Source of the DNA: Gyrodactylus bullatarudis
Lineage: Eukaryota; Platyhelminthes; Monogenea; Gyrodactylidea; Gyrodactylidae
Assembly: GCA_012064415.1 (NCBI GenBank)
Contig: SSNU01000097.1
Location: 1-26,594, forward strand
Direction: 5' to 3'
Length of the DNA: 26,594 bases
The position numbers and the translations under genes are program-made. The notes under the pieces are model-generated. The model did not search any database. It saw only the letters and a list, made by a program, of their open reading frames with translations, and was not told where the DNA came from. Below, piece by piece: positions 17,960 to 26,445 of this stretch (its first letter is position 1; the number at the start of each line of letters is the position of its first letter).

Positions 17960-19580
17960 TTTTCGATAGTTTTTAGCCAAAAGTAAGAACTATCAAATTT
18001 AGAATATACCGCACATAAATGCGATGTAACATCTTCTCCGATGCTCAGAGCATAAAACTGAACGTATTGTTAAATCCAGCCGAGATGAAAAGATAAAGTT
18101 TTTTGTCGCGCAGTGTAAAAGTTATAAAATCTTTTGCTCATTATTTTTATTTTTCCCTCAAGACCAATAATGACATTGTAAGCTAATTCACTCAATTTTT
18201 TCATTGAATTGAAGTTTTTTATGTGTCTTTGACTGCTCAGGTGCAGCCAAAACCTTTTAATAGCTTAAGTACACAGCTATTATTAACATTGATTAATATT
18301 TAAAGATAATGCTTCTAATCTCTGTATTATATTTTAAATTATGAATATTGAAAATAATGGATACAAATTATATTGATATTCTTTTTTTTATTTTGATTTA
18401 TTTAGTCGAAAAATGATAGCTCTAATAAAAATTTAATTTTTAATTTGTTCATGATTATTATATTAGATAAAAAATGTTATGAAGAACATCAGACGAAAGA
18501 ATTTGAAACCATATTACTAGAGCATCGAAAAGTCATATAATTTATATTTTACAAGCAAGGTATTTTAAACAAAAAATTCACATTGATATATAATCAGAAG
18601 AGGTATGAGGTTTCATATATGTTACAGCTAAAGTAATAAATTAGGGAATATCAAAACTCCCTAGTTAATCTTGATAAGCTGTGAACAGATTATTATTATT
18701 ATAAATCTGGCATTTAAAAGCCGATGAGTTTGCCTCGAGATAGAGAGAGCACGCTCTTTTTGCGATTTCATATAATATATTTGTAAGAATTTTTTGAGCA
18801 TTATCATGTTTGAATAGTCCTCTCAAGGTATATTGATATCAACTTCTTAACATCATCATCAGCCTTAAATCGATTTAAAAATTTTTCTCAATAAAAGCCT
18901 TCAGATTACTATCTATTATCAGCAAAACAGTTACTCAGTTAATTTCTGATGAGAGTCTTAGATCTACAAAAAACTCATTTCTAGCCATACACTTTTTCTA
19001 AATATAATTAATGAACAGCAAAAATTGACTGGAAATCGACATTTTCCTATTTAGACTCAAATTTTTTCCCTTAAGTATCATTAACCTTGTTGGTCTTTCT
19101 TCGGTAATGAAATGTTCTTTTAGAGCAAAATTGAAGCTCATCAATATTGCTTCTACATCGTTGTTTTGTCTAGCCTAGTTTCGTTGATCAGATTACTTAT
19201 TTTGTAATGTATAAATTTCATATATATTTTAAAATATAAAAATTAGTTATAAATAATATTTAAAGACAGATGAAGTAAGTAATTAAACTTATTTTTATCA
19301 GTTAAATATTCACGTATACTTACATATACGTCCGAATGACCCATGGAGATATTCATCATTGGTTATTTTATAAAAATAATTTTATAAGAGAAATATATAT
19401 TTCTCCAGGTCTTATCAATCTCTAATCCTGGTTTGATTAAATAATATTTACAAAGTTTTTTAATGAATAAATAGTAAATGAAAAATAGTAAAATCCATTT
19501 ACAAAACTTCCAATTGATGGAAAACCAAAAAACTTCTCCATTCTTGATTTGTTAAAGTCCTCTCCCATTATGAAGAACTT
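17960..19580. other. AT-rich intergenic, nothing recognised
   Basis: No protein or RNA feature recognised. A perfect 18-base palindrome GAGAAATATATATTTCTC lies near 19388-19405, within AT-rich sequence. Confidence 0.5.
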
Positions 19581-19585
19581 TTCTC

Positions 19586-19990
19586 TTATTTTAAGTTCTG
19601 TAGATTGTCGTTTGGGAATTTAAATAAAATTTTGAAATTTTCTTCATTTGCCTCACAACCACATCTATCCAAATGTTTTTTGATTGAAGAACTATTCTTA
19701 TTGAGATGCTCATGTATTCTAATCGCAAGTCTTCTTTTGGTCCGTCCAATGTATTTAGCACCACAGGTAGCTTCGAAGCAGTAAATGAGATTTGATTGTT
19801 CTTTTAGTTCTAGCCTATCTTTAAGTTGAAATTTGATCAAACTTGTTTAATTTTGTTCCAATAATTCCCGTTTAGAATCAAATGACACATTGATAATGTC
19901 TGGAGAGACATTTTGGTATTAAAAGTTGAACACATTTCGCCAACTTTACGGATTTTTAACAATCTCACTCTAATTATTATCACTTAAAAC
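19586..19990 (-). pseudogene. PLE GIY-YIG nuclease fragment
   Basis: On the minus strand a frame of 84 codons (19840-19586) contains IKFQLKDRLELKEQSNLIYC, FEATCGAKYIGRTKRRLAIR and HEHLNKNSSSIKKHL, then ENFKILFKF. NLIYCFEATCGAKYIGRT is the GIY-YIG signature (Y...YIG with arginine), and RIHEHL and IKKHL follow as in PLE nucleases. Upstream to about 19990 the frames give EIVKNP and KVGEMCSTFNTKMSLQTLSM, the connector before the nuclease. The C-terminal glutamate region is missing and frameshifts precede it. It resembles the 2539-3183 protein more than the 11914-12320 one, so at least two PLE lineages are present. Confidence 0.75.
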
Positions 19991-19999
19991 AATTAAATT

Positions 20000-20920
20000 T
20001 ACTCGAAAATCCTTTCCTGGTAACAGGTAGGGAATCAACAATGAAGAATCTCACCCTGGAGATCACAACGAATATTTTCGGTTTAGTATTTTTAAAAAGA
20101 GACTACAGATGATCTTTTGAGAAACGTAAATTTTCTCTTCGATTTTAGATCAATAATGCAGTTGATTTTTAAAGCTGTTATTCTAATTCATGTAATCTCT
20201 TGATCTAAGCATTTAAAAAAACTTTTATGGTTATATTTCAGATGATATTAATCTTATCTACTGTCCACTTTATCAGCTAGAAGGCTTGTCCATGAGATCC
20301 TATGGAACTCGTTAAAAATTTAAGTCCACAAAAAAGAAATACAGTTCAATAATACAAATCATAATAAATAAAGAAAGAAGATGATGTCAGTTATTTCAAA
20401 AATAAGGCGTTTAATTCGACCATATTCTCTACAGAGATGAGTTAAATAATCCTAGTTTTCTAGATATCGTAGTAAGCTTTTAAGAGCCAGCATCAATAAA
20501 ATTTGCAATCTCGTATCGAAAACTGATAAAATAAAATTACAAAAAAACATAATAATCTGAAAACATTATAATATCAAGGATAAGCCAGGAATGAAATTTC
20601 TTTTAAAATATATTCTTTCTACGCATAATAAAAAAATTCAAACTTTTACAGATTCAAGAAGTAATTTATATCGAAAATATGTTTATATCTTCACAAAAAA
20701 ATATTTATGAAAAAAAGGCGTGTGCGAATTATCTACGAGAATTTGGCGCTTTTATTTCGCCTTTCATAAAGATAATTTATTTTAAATTTTTTATTTATCC
20801 TCTTTATTTGTTGATATTCAACATATATAATATATATATTCTCTTAGACCAGCCAACTAGTTTGAATCTGTATTTTGACTAATAATAACATCAAAATAAA
20901 GTCTAAAATTAAGTTATCAA
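20000..20920. other. AT-rich intergenic, no gene recognised
   Basis: Short frames only; the longest plus-strand one (20679-20882) is rich in F, I, Y and L, as expected from AT-rich DNA. No motif was recognised. Confidence 0.5.
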
Positions 20921-20925
20921 ACACT

Positions 20926-20976
20926 AAAAAATATTCTGGGGGCGCTGACTAATGGTCATGCTGGTAGTTAGAACGA
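20926..20976 (-). repeat. Dispersed repeat, inverted copy of 1003-1050
   Basis: The minus strand reads TAACTACCAGCATGACCATT and continues AGTCAGCGCCCCCAGAA; the same words occur on the plus strand at 1003-1050. It directly follows hammerhead copy 8 on the minus strand. Confidence 0.65.
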
Positions 20977-20985
20977 CGAAAGAGG

Positions 20986-21042
20986 TTAGGTGAATAAAAG
21001 CTTTTATTTTCGTCGGCTCTCTTCAGACCTTACACCGACTTG
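20986..21042 (-). ncRNA. Hammerhead-like ribozyme motif (copy 8), best preserved
   Basis: Minus strand in order: arm TCGGT, spacer GTAAGGT, core CTGAAGA, G, loop AGCCGA, C, GAAA, a perfect self-complementary stem III around AATAAAAGCTTTTATT, then C and ACCT. Stem I is AGGT/ACCT (4 bp); the predicted cut is between 20992 and 20991 in window coordinates. The loop GCCGA pairs with TCGGT (four Watson-Crick pairs and one G-U), extendable by a further G-C. The G before and C after the loop could form the one remaining stem II pair. Every core base is intact, making this the first choice for a self-cleavage test. A TA-rich leader (21048-21060) precedes it. Confidence 0.75.
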
Positions 21043-21098
21043 AGCAGTTATATATATATATTACAAGAACATGAAAGGGCTGTCTTGACCAATAGCAA

Positions 21099-21407
21099 TT
21101 ATTCATTTGTTTCGGACCAAGGATTCTGTTCGTGTTGTTGACCAATGGGATCGGCTTCTTCACTGTTTGTTTGCTGTGAAGAATTTGTGGATTTGCTGGG
21201 TACCCGTTGCTGCCTTCGTCCCCCGTTTTCTCCTCGCTTTGGGTTGTTGGGGTGATGTCGATGCGTTTCGTTTTCGAGTGGGAGTAGAAGCTTGCATTCC
21301 CGGTTGAGAAAATAATCTTTTTCGATCATTGGATGTTGCTGGGGGAGGGGCTTGTGTGACGTGGCAGCCTGTGGAGGGCTAAAAAATATATTTTGAGTTT
21401 TCTGCAA
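21099..21407 (-). CDS. GC-richer ORF, possible PLE C-terminal tail
   Basis: A 102-codon frame in a locally GC-richer block (21100-21380). The protein contains YFLNRECKLLLPLENETHRH and then a polar tail rich in Q, S, N, E and R (NGGRRQQRVPSKSTNSSQQT), ending in WSETNE. A FLNRE-like word is found near the end of many PLE nuclease ORFs, and the frame stops about 55 bp before hammerhead copy 8 on the same strand, where a PLE C-terminus would be expected. The upstream sequence TATATTTTTCTTTTGCAG (ending about 21402) could instead be a splice acceptor of a host exon. No nuclease motif is present. The assignment is uncertain. Confidence 0.4.
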   Translation of the reverse strand: MQKTQNIFFSPPQAATSHKPLPQQHPMIEKDYFLNRECKLLLPLENETHRHHPNNPKRGENGGRRQQRVPSKSTNSSQQTNSEEADPIGQQHEQNPWSETNE

Positions 21408-21409
21408 AA

Positions 21410-21545
21410 GAAAAATATAATATCACTATTTCTGCAGATGAATTACAGGATACTTTAAAAATGTTTTCAACACAAGAAGGGAATTATCGCTTAACTAGCA
21501 AGACCACTCTTCTATGTGCTTAAATGAACAGAATGAAAAATTTCT
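21410..21545. other. Short unassigned spacer
   Basis: No feature recognised between the GC-richer frame and the next minus-strand frame. Confidence 0.4.
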
Positions 21546-21548
21546 TTG

Positions 21549-21905
21549 TCAAAGAGCTTTTGTTCTCCTATTATCTAATCGACGCTTCAATAACTCTAAA
21601 GACTTTAATGATAGATGTGTAAACATTCTTCTTAATGGTCTTGACTCGAAATTAGTATGAAATTTCAGAAATGCATTGTCTGAAAAAAATCTTCTGACCT
21701 CGCCTTTTTCCTTATGTGAGAATTCAAAATATTTATTCAGATAAAAATATTCTTCCGAACGATAATGTTGCCGAACTTCATCAAGTATATCATTGTTACT
21801 TGAGTTTACACTAATAAGAAAGATAAGAGAACGAAAAAATAATACCCCTATCACAATATTCTTCATTAAATCCTGGGAACGATTGAACCAATCAGAGGAT
21901 CCCAA
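21549..21905 (-). pseudogene. Element-derived ORF with VRQHYR and YFYLNKYF boxes
   Basis: A 118-codon minus-strand frame. It holds NNDILDEVRQHYRSEEYFYL then NKYFEFSHKEKGEVRRFF and SLKSLELLKRRLDNRR. YFYLNKYFEFSHKE matches the LINE ORF2 linker (YFYLNKYFKFSHKK at about 7978), so part of it appears LINE-derived; the ILDEVRQHYR box is shared with three sites next to hammerhead copies (14490, 17918, 26404). The first 35 residues are hydrophobic and may not be coding. I cannot name the full protein. It may be a chimera of two element types or an older LINE relative. Confidence 0.5.
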
Positions 21906-22010
21906 TTTTGTTAATAAGTTTGTATGAATATCTAGCCGGTGTAAGAGTCTGATGAGAACCGGTGAAATAAAAGCTTTATTACCAATTATTCACTTTTCTT
22001 CCAATCCTCA
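21873..22010 (+). repeat. Hammerhead-bearing repeat unit
   Basis: GATTGAACCAATCAGAGGAT (21873-21892), a 40-bp spacer, hammerhead copy 9 and the tail TTCCAATCCTCATAATGA. It parallels 4356-4520 and the insert at 3654-3811. It abuts the truncated end of a minus-strand PLE RT at about 22135. Confidence 0.7.
21934..21985 (+). ncRNA. Hammerhead-like ribozyme motif (copy 9)
   Basis: AGCCGGTGTAAGAGTCTGAT opens the motif: arm CCGGT, stem I strand AGAGT, core CTGATGA (C3 at 21949), G, loop AACCGG, T, GAAA, then stem III around AATAAAAGCTTTATT. ACCGG in the loop pairs fully with the arm CCGGT. The cleavage region reads ATTACC rather than ATCAC, so stem I closes poorly and activity is doubtful. The pairing differs from copy 3 by a compensatory G-C to U-A exchange. 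Confidence 0.68.
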
Positions 22011-22135
22011 TAATGAATTTCTCATTAAATTCAGAAATAAAGAAACTTGGAGAATTTCGGCAATATTCCCCACAAAACGAAAAAATAATAAGTCTTAAAC
22101 TTTTTATCTATTAAGATTGGTTTCATAAAGGTTTA

Positions 22136-22690
22136 CTCGAAAATATCTGCTAACAATGAGCCAATTGGACTTCCCATTGCAACTCCATCAATTTTTTTGT
22201 AGTACGTTCCCCCAAACTTGAAATCGATGTTCTTTACGGTCATGAATATCAGGTCAGCTACTACATCTGGGGGGATTCTGCTGAGAGAAGAAAATTTAAC
22301 TCATTAATTCTTGATGAAACTTATGGTTTCTTTGAGAGGCACATTCGTGAACGATGAAGAGACATCAAAGGAAACCATTTTGCATGCAAGGAAATTTTTC
22401 TGGCAGATCTTCTCCACCGCTTGCATTGCATTGGAAACTGAATGTGAACATAATTGTTTTCTCAGTGGCATTAATTTGTCCATTAGTCATTTGACCAAAT
22501 TGTGCTGTGGCCTGCAAGACGTATCAAGTATGGGCCTGTAGGATAGTTCCGGAGTATTCTTATGGATTTTGGGGAGTAGATACAATTGGCTAATGTCTGC
22601 ATCTCTTTTGAACAGGGAATTGAACTCCTCAGCCGTGATTAGGTTTGAATTGGGTTCATCAAGAGTTCGATCTTTCAATTGACTGCGTTG
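22136..22690 (-). pseudogene. PLE reverse transcriptase, N-terminal half
   Basis: Minus-strand order: EEFNSLFKRDADISQLYLLP then KIHKNTPELSYRPILDTS (the L-P-K-I-H-K and R-P-I block; frame 22678-22487), a frameshift, MVSFDVSSSFTNVPLKETI (motif A; the aspartate is catalytic, about 22380-22330), then DFKFGGTYYKKIDGVAMGSP and IGSLLADIFE (motif B, about 22220-22136). The following YVDD region is missing: the element is cut at about 22135, where a plus-strand hammerhead repeat is joined. This is the longest RT in the window and clearly of PLE type. Stops and frameshifts exclude activity. Confidence 0.82.
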
Positions 22691-23385
22691 TTGAAACCTT
22701 TAATACGCATTTCTGCTTCCTTTCTATCGAAATCTTATTTTGTCTGATAAAAGTCTTCTTCCTTTCAGGATATAGTTCGATTTCCTCACCAAACAGATTC
22801 CGGTTCTTTTGTCTAAGTGGCATAGCCTGACTTCAGGTTTTTTGTCTAAGTTTTATTAATGCTTCATAGGGACATTTCTGTAGCTTCGGGGCATCCGGAT
22901 TTCTTTGTTTGTATTGGATCCACGCATCGCGGACAACTGAATTGAATCTTTCCCTGTCTTGTTGGGAGGAAGCTGTTAAACTTTTGGTTCTTGTTATTAA
23001 ATTTTGAAAGCCATATCAGTTTCAACTTCAGGTTTTGTTAGGTTAGGCATGCAGAATTTTAGTCCTAGGCTTAATATTTGTCTGGTTGTTTTATCCAAAA
23101 CTAGATCTGTAAAATTGAATGTATTTGAACCAAGTTCTTCCGGGAAAAGGGAGTCAATGGGGGAATTGACCACTGATTTTTCCATGGTCAAACAACTTCG
23201 TAAACCGACGTCGTTGACCATCGGATTAACCTTTGCTAGGAATCTTTCAACCATTTCTGCAGGCAATAATCTGATATTTTTTAGAGCACTCAATTTCTGT
23301 TTTTCGTCGATTTCAATTTCCTTCTTGAGGTTTTCAATCCAATCATTCGCTATATAGACAGCGTTATGAGGTGTGAGATGCATCT
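22691..23385 (-). pseudogene. PLE ORF N-terminal region
   Basis: The frame 23383-22997 (128 codons) includes NWIENLKKEIEIDEKQK-like helices and NFTDLVLDKTTRQILSLGLK then FCMPNLTKPEVETD. The phrase N-x-x-D/S-x-x-L-x-x-x-x-x-x-x-L-x-x-G-L-K-F-x-x-P is the conserved pre-RT block of PLE proteins. Downstream, broken frames give RERFNSVVRDAWIQYKQR and VRLCHLDKRTGICLVRKSNY, the region preceding the L-P-K-I-H-K motif of the neighbouring RT part. It is continuous with 22136-22690 apart from frameshifts, so the two form one PLE pseudogene of about 1.25 kb. Confidence 0.7.
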
Positions 23386-23449
23386 TAATTGAGGTTTACT
23401 TTTTTGTTATGGAACATCGATGATTTCGAAGTGAATCTATTCGGGCGGT

Positions 23450-23885
23450 AATATTCGTTACAATATTATTAGTATACAATATAGCATATGGTTTAGTCTG
23501 GTAGGTATATTAATTATTTGGTTTACCCCAGATTTAAACAATTATGTTTCTAAAAGAGATGATTCCAACCTTCATCAGGAAGATTGAGATCACCAAGTAT
23601 ATAAGTGATTGTGTAATTAGCTATTTTATAAACTAGGACTATATCTATTTTTTCGTGTCAGACAGTTTAAGTGCTCATTTTTGTTAATTGAAGTGGTATA
23701 AGATGATGTGTTTATAACCAATTCTATCAAATCTAATAAATGTATAGCCTTCTAAATGAAAACAATGGTCAGAATGAGATTCATGTAGCCATGTCTCAGA
23801 AAAACAGAAAAATCATATTGTGTATTCAGAATAAAACTATTCAAGAGAAAATATACACTGAGAAAAAAACCAATTGAGTTTCTTA
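23450..23885 (-). mobile_element. LINE copy 3, endonuclease fragment, inverted
   Basis: Minus-strand frames give SVYFLLNSFILNTQYDF, TWLHESHSD, GYTFIRFDRIGYKH, then SSYTTSINKNEHLNCLTRK, ILGDLNLPDEGWNH and QIINIPTRLNHMLY. These match LINE copy 1 from about 7020 to 7530 word for word in order. Between KH and SSY about 14 residues are deleted relative to copy 1. The fragment lies immediately upstream of the PLE pseudogene on the same strand. Frameshifts are frequent. Confidence 0.75.
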
Positions 23886-23889
23886 TCTT

Positions 23890-25300
23890 ATTTTTTCACT
23901 AAATAATTTATCATGTTCTGTTCTGTTATTTGTTATGTTCAAGAAACTTGATGAAGTTGAAATTTTCGTCAAAATAGTGCTCTATGTCGATCTGATAACT
24001 TTTCTTCTTGCATTTAAAACATACTCTTCGATCTTTGATAACTCCGAGCTAACTAATTAGAGATGATTGATTCCTTTGAAGTATGAGTTATTACAAGATT
24101 AGAATTATCGTCATAAATTTACTCGTTTCTTAGGTAATTTTCATTGAAGATAATAAGTCCTGATTACACTTGGCAATAATAGTTTCCAAGTAAAAACTTC
24201 AACTGGTTATAAAAGATGCTAATTAATTTTGGGAGAAAGTAAATCATACATCTTTAAGAAGGTAAAATTATTAAAATTAATGGTATCAAAATACAGGTAA
24301 AAACTCCGATTAGTTAACCATTTTTTCCAATAGTGAATTAATACGATGTTTTATATCTCTCTGCCCAAAAGGGATGAACTGTAATCAAGCAATATGATTA
24401 GTCTATATGTTAACTCGAATTTGATTGGCTGTTGTATACTTAAACACAATTCTTCTCATTCCCGTAGATGAATCCTATGCTAAGGATGGATATTCAATGA
24501 ATTAACTGTATTTGAATTTTGAATAATCAAATTTAAACTATAGATCAACTAGATTTTGGGTTAGAATAAAACCGTTTTTTATACATTAAAATAATTTTAT
24601 TGAATTAAAACTTCATTGGATGAAAAATAACTTTTCATAAAATTTTTTTTTGAAGTTAATTTCCTTTATTTTTTAATTTCTAATAATTGATTTAGTTATC
24701 AACTATATAGAATTAAAATTTAATAAAGATTTTCATCAAAAAGCTGAGACATTCATAAGCGAAAGAATTTTATTTTGTTTGTTTGTAAGAATTGTTTCTT
24801 GTCAAGAAAGGGCTTTACTATGCTAGCGAGCTTTTTTGTTATTTTAAGAAAACTCACATAAACATAAGATTTTCAATCGTAAAAACGGGGGCCTGTGAGG
24901 ATTTAGTTTAGCATGGTGTGTATTCACACTCATCGATAAAACATGGGGAAGTAAGAATGATAATGAGCAATCTGCCTATGTATTACACTAAAGGCTTTCA
25001 ATGAGAAAAACATTAACAGTTTTGACGAAATGAATCATGCATGTTGGAATAATTAATTTCTATCTATATAACGCTTGACTAGGGATTTTCACACTATAAT
25101 TATCATTGCAATTTTCATCAGATTGAATTTATTGAAATAAATTGTCTTCAATATGAAAACACCTTTAATTATAAGTAAACTATTTTTTAAATTAAGGTTT
25201 TGGTTTTCATGAATGCCGTGAGTGTGAAAGTAATATTAGAATGAAGAGGTTAATATTTCCCGATAAATCTGTTCTATTGTTATTTTAAGAAATAAAAATA
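23890..25300. other. AT-rich intergenic, nothing recognised
   Basis: No coding or structured feature was recognised; the sequence has high A/T content and short chance frames only. Confidence 0.5.
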
Positions 25301-25310
25301 ATGCTGAAAA

Positions 25311-25357
25311 TAGAGGAATAATATTTCAGGCATACTCTTCAGCCTCTTAAATGGCAA
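25311..25357 (-). ncRNA. Divergent hammerhead-like motif (copy 10)
   Basis: Minus strand: GCCATTTAAGAGGCTGAAGA then G, loop TATGCC, T, GAAA, a very short stem III (AT...AT), and CCTCT. The leader GCCATTTAAGAG aligns with GCCGGTGTAAGAG of copy 9. Stem I would be AGAGG/CCTCT (5 bp) with a predicted cut after U (UU|CC). The loop has no complement upstream, so the extra helix is absent. A CCAAT box (GAGCCAATAA) lies about 45 bp upstream. Confidence 0.45.
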
Positions 25358-25359
25358 AT

Positions 25360-26400
25360 ATATACTAAGATACAAAGTTTTTAAAGAAGGAATATTATTG
25401 GCTCTCTAGTTGAGGAAACTCTGGGATCACATTTTAAAGATGACTATTGGTGGGAAATAGTCATACAAAAGACGTATGGACTACTACAGTTAATTACACA
25501 CATGATGGCTCACTGGATGAATATATTTCTTACCAAAATTATATTTATACCTCTCTGCTCCTCTTCAGGTGACCAATAATTTGCATGAAAACCAACAACC
25601 AATAGAATTTGAGTATTTTCCTAAACAATTTTTCCTCCACTTCTCACCAAACCTAAGCTATGCGGGAACGATTATTTATGTAACATGTATTTTGTTCATT
25701 TATTAAAATCAAATTTATCATAAATTTTTTTTAATCAAGGATTTCCGATAATTGATTGGAATTTTACAATTTTGAACAAGTTTTAGTTTCAAATTGATTG
25801 AGTACACCATTCGTTCTGTGGTGTTTAATATAGTTTAATATTCATTTCTCGATTGAATAAAATCAGATTTCCTTCATCTAAATTTTACATGAATTTAACC
25901 ATCTGAAGCAATTTATAATTGTTTTATAATGGGAATGGAAACTAAATTGAAATCATTATATTTTCGATTAACGAAACCTTATTATTATTTCAATATGACT
26001 AACATAGATACCAAACGGGGGTTTCATATGGCTTTAAAATAACATAAAGATCATGAATAATCACTAATTAGTCATTGGAATGGGGTAAAAGATATTGTCC
26101 CTTTTTTGAGGGAGGGGTAGGGAAAATGACGTAATATATGAAAGTGTGGGAATGTTGAACTGAATTGTTATTATAGTCGATTCTACATTCTACTATAGTG
26201 ATGTGATTTTGAATTAAAAATTCTAAATCTATTTCAGATCCTAACTTATAAACTAATTTTTTGTGAATGCTGGCTTAATGAAAATTTCACAACCCAGTTA
26301 AAAAAGCATTGTCTATCGGTGCTAATATCTTGATCGGGAAGTTAATAAAAACAGAGTTATTTTATTTCAGTAATGCGTGATGCTAGAAACTTAATTTTTA
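25360..26400. other. Intergenic; one unassigned open stretch
   Basis: A plus-strand frame without a clear start (about 25385-25585) gives GSLVEETLGSHFKDDYWWEI and LLQLITHMMAHWMNIFL; it resembles nothing I know and overlaps the leader of hammerhead copy 10. No other feature was recognised. Confidence 0.4.
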
Positions 26401-26403
26401 TTT

Positions 26404-26445
26404 GTACGATAATATTGTCGAACCTCATGAAGAATATTATGTGAA
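26404..26445 (-). repeat. Conserved coding-like box (VRQYYR)
   Basis: Minus-strand NILHEVRQYYRTN; the fourth copy of the box seen at 14490, 17918 and 21755. No hammerhead was found next to it before the window ends. Confidence 0.5.

Noticed and set aside
18945..18970. CTGATGAG followed by AGTCTTAGAT as a hammerhead
   Set aside because: GAT replaces GAA, the leader does not match the family, and no stem III or cleavage site follows.
20679..20882. Plus-strand hydrophobic frame (67 codons)
   Set aside because: The F/I/Y/L-rich composition is what AT-rich noncoding DNA yields.
23004..23357. Plus-strand 117-codon frame
   Set aside because: Antisense shadow of the PLE N-terminal frame on the minus strand, which has family motifs.
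25555..25590. CTCTTCAGG (minus CTGAAGAG) as a further copy
   Set aside because: GAGG stands in place of GAAA and no pairing arms are present.
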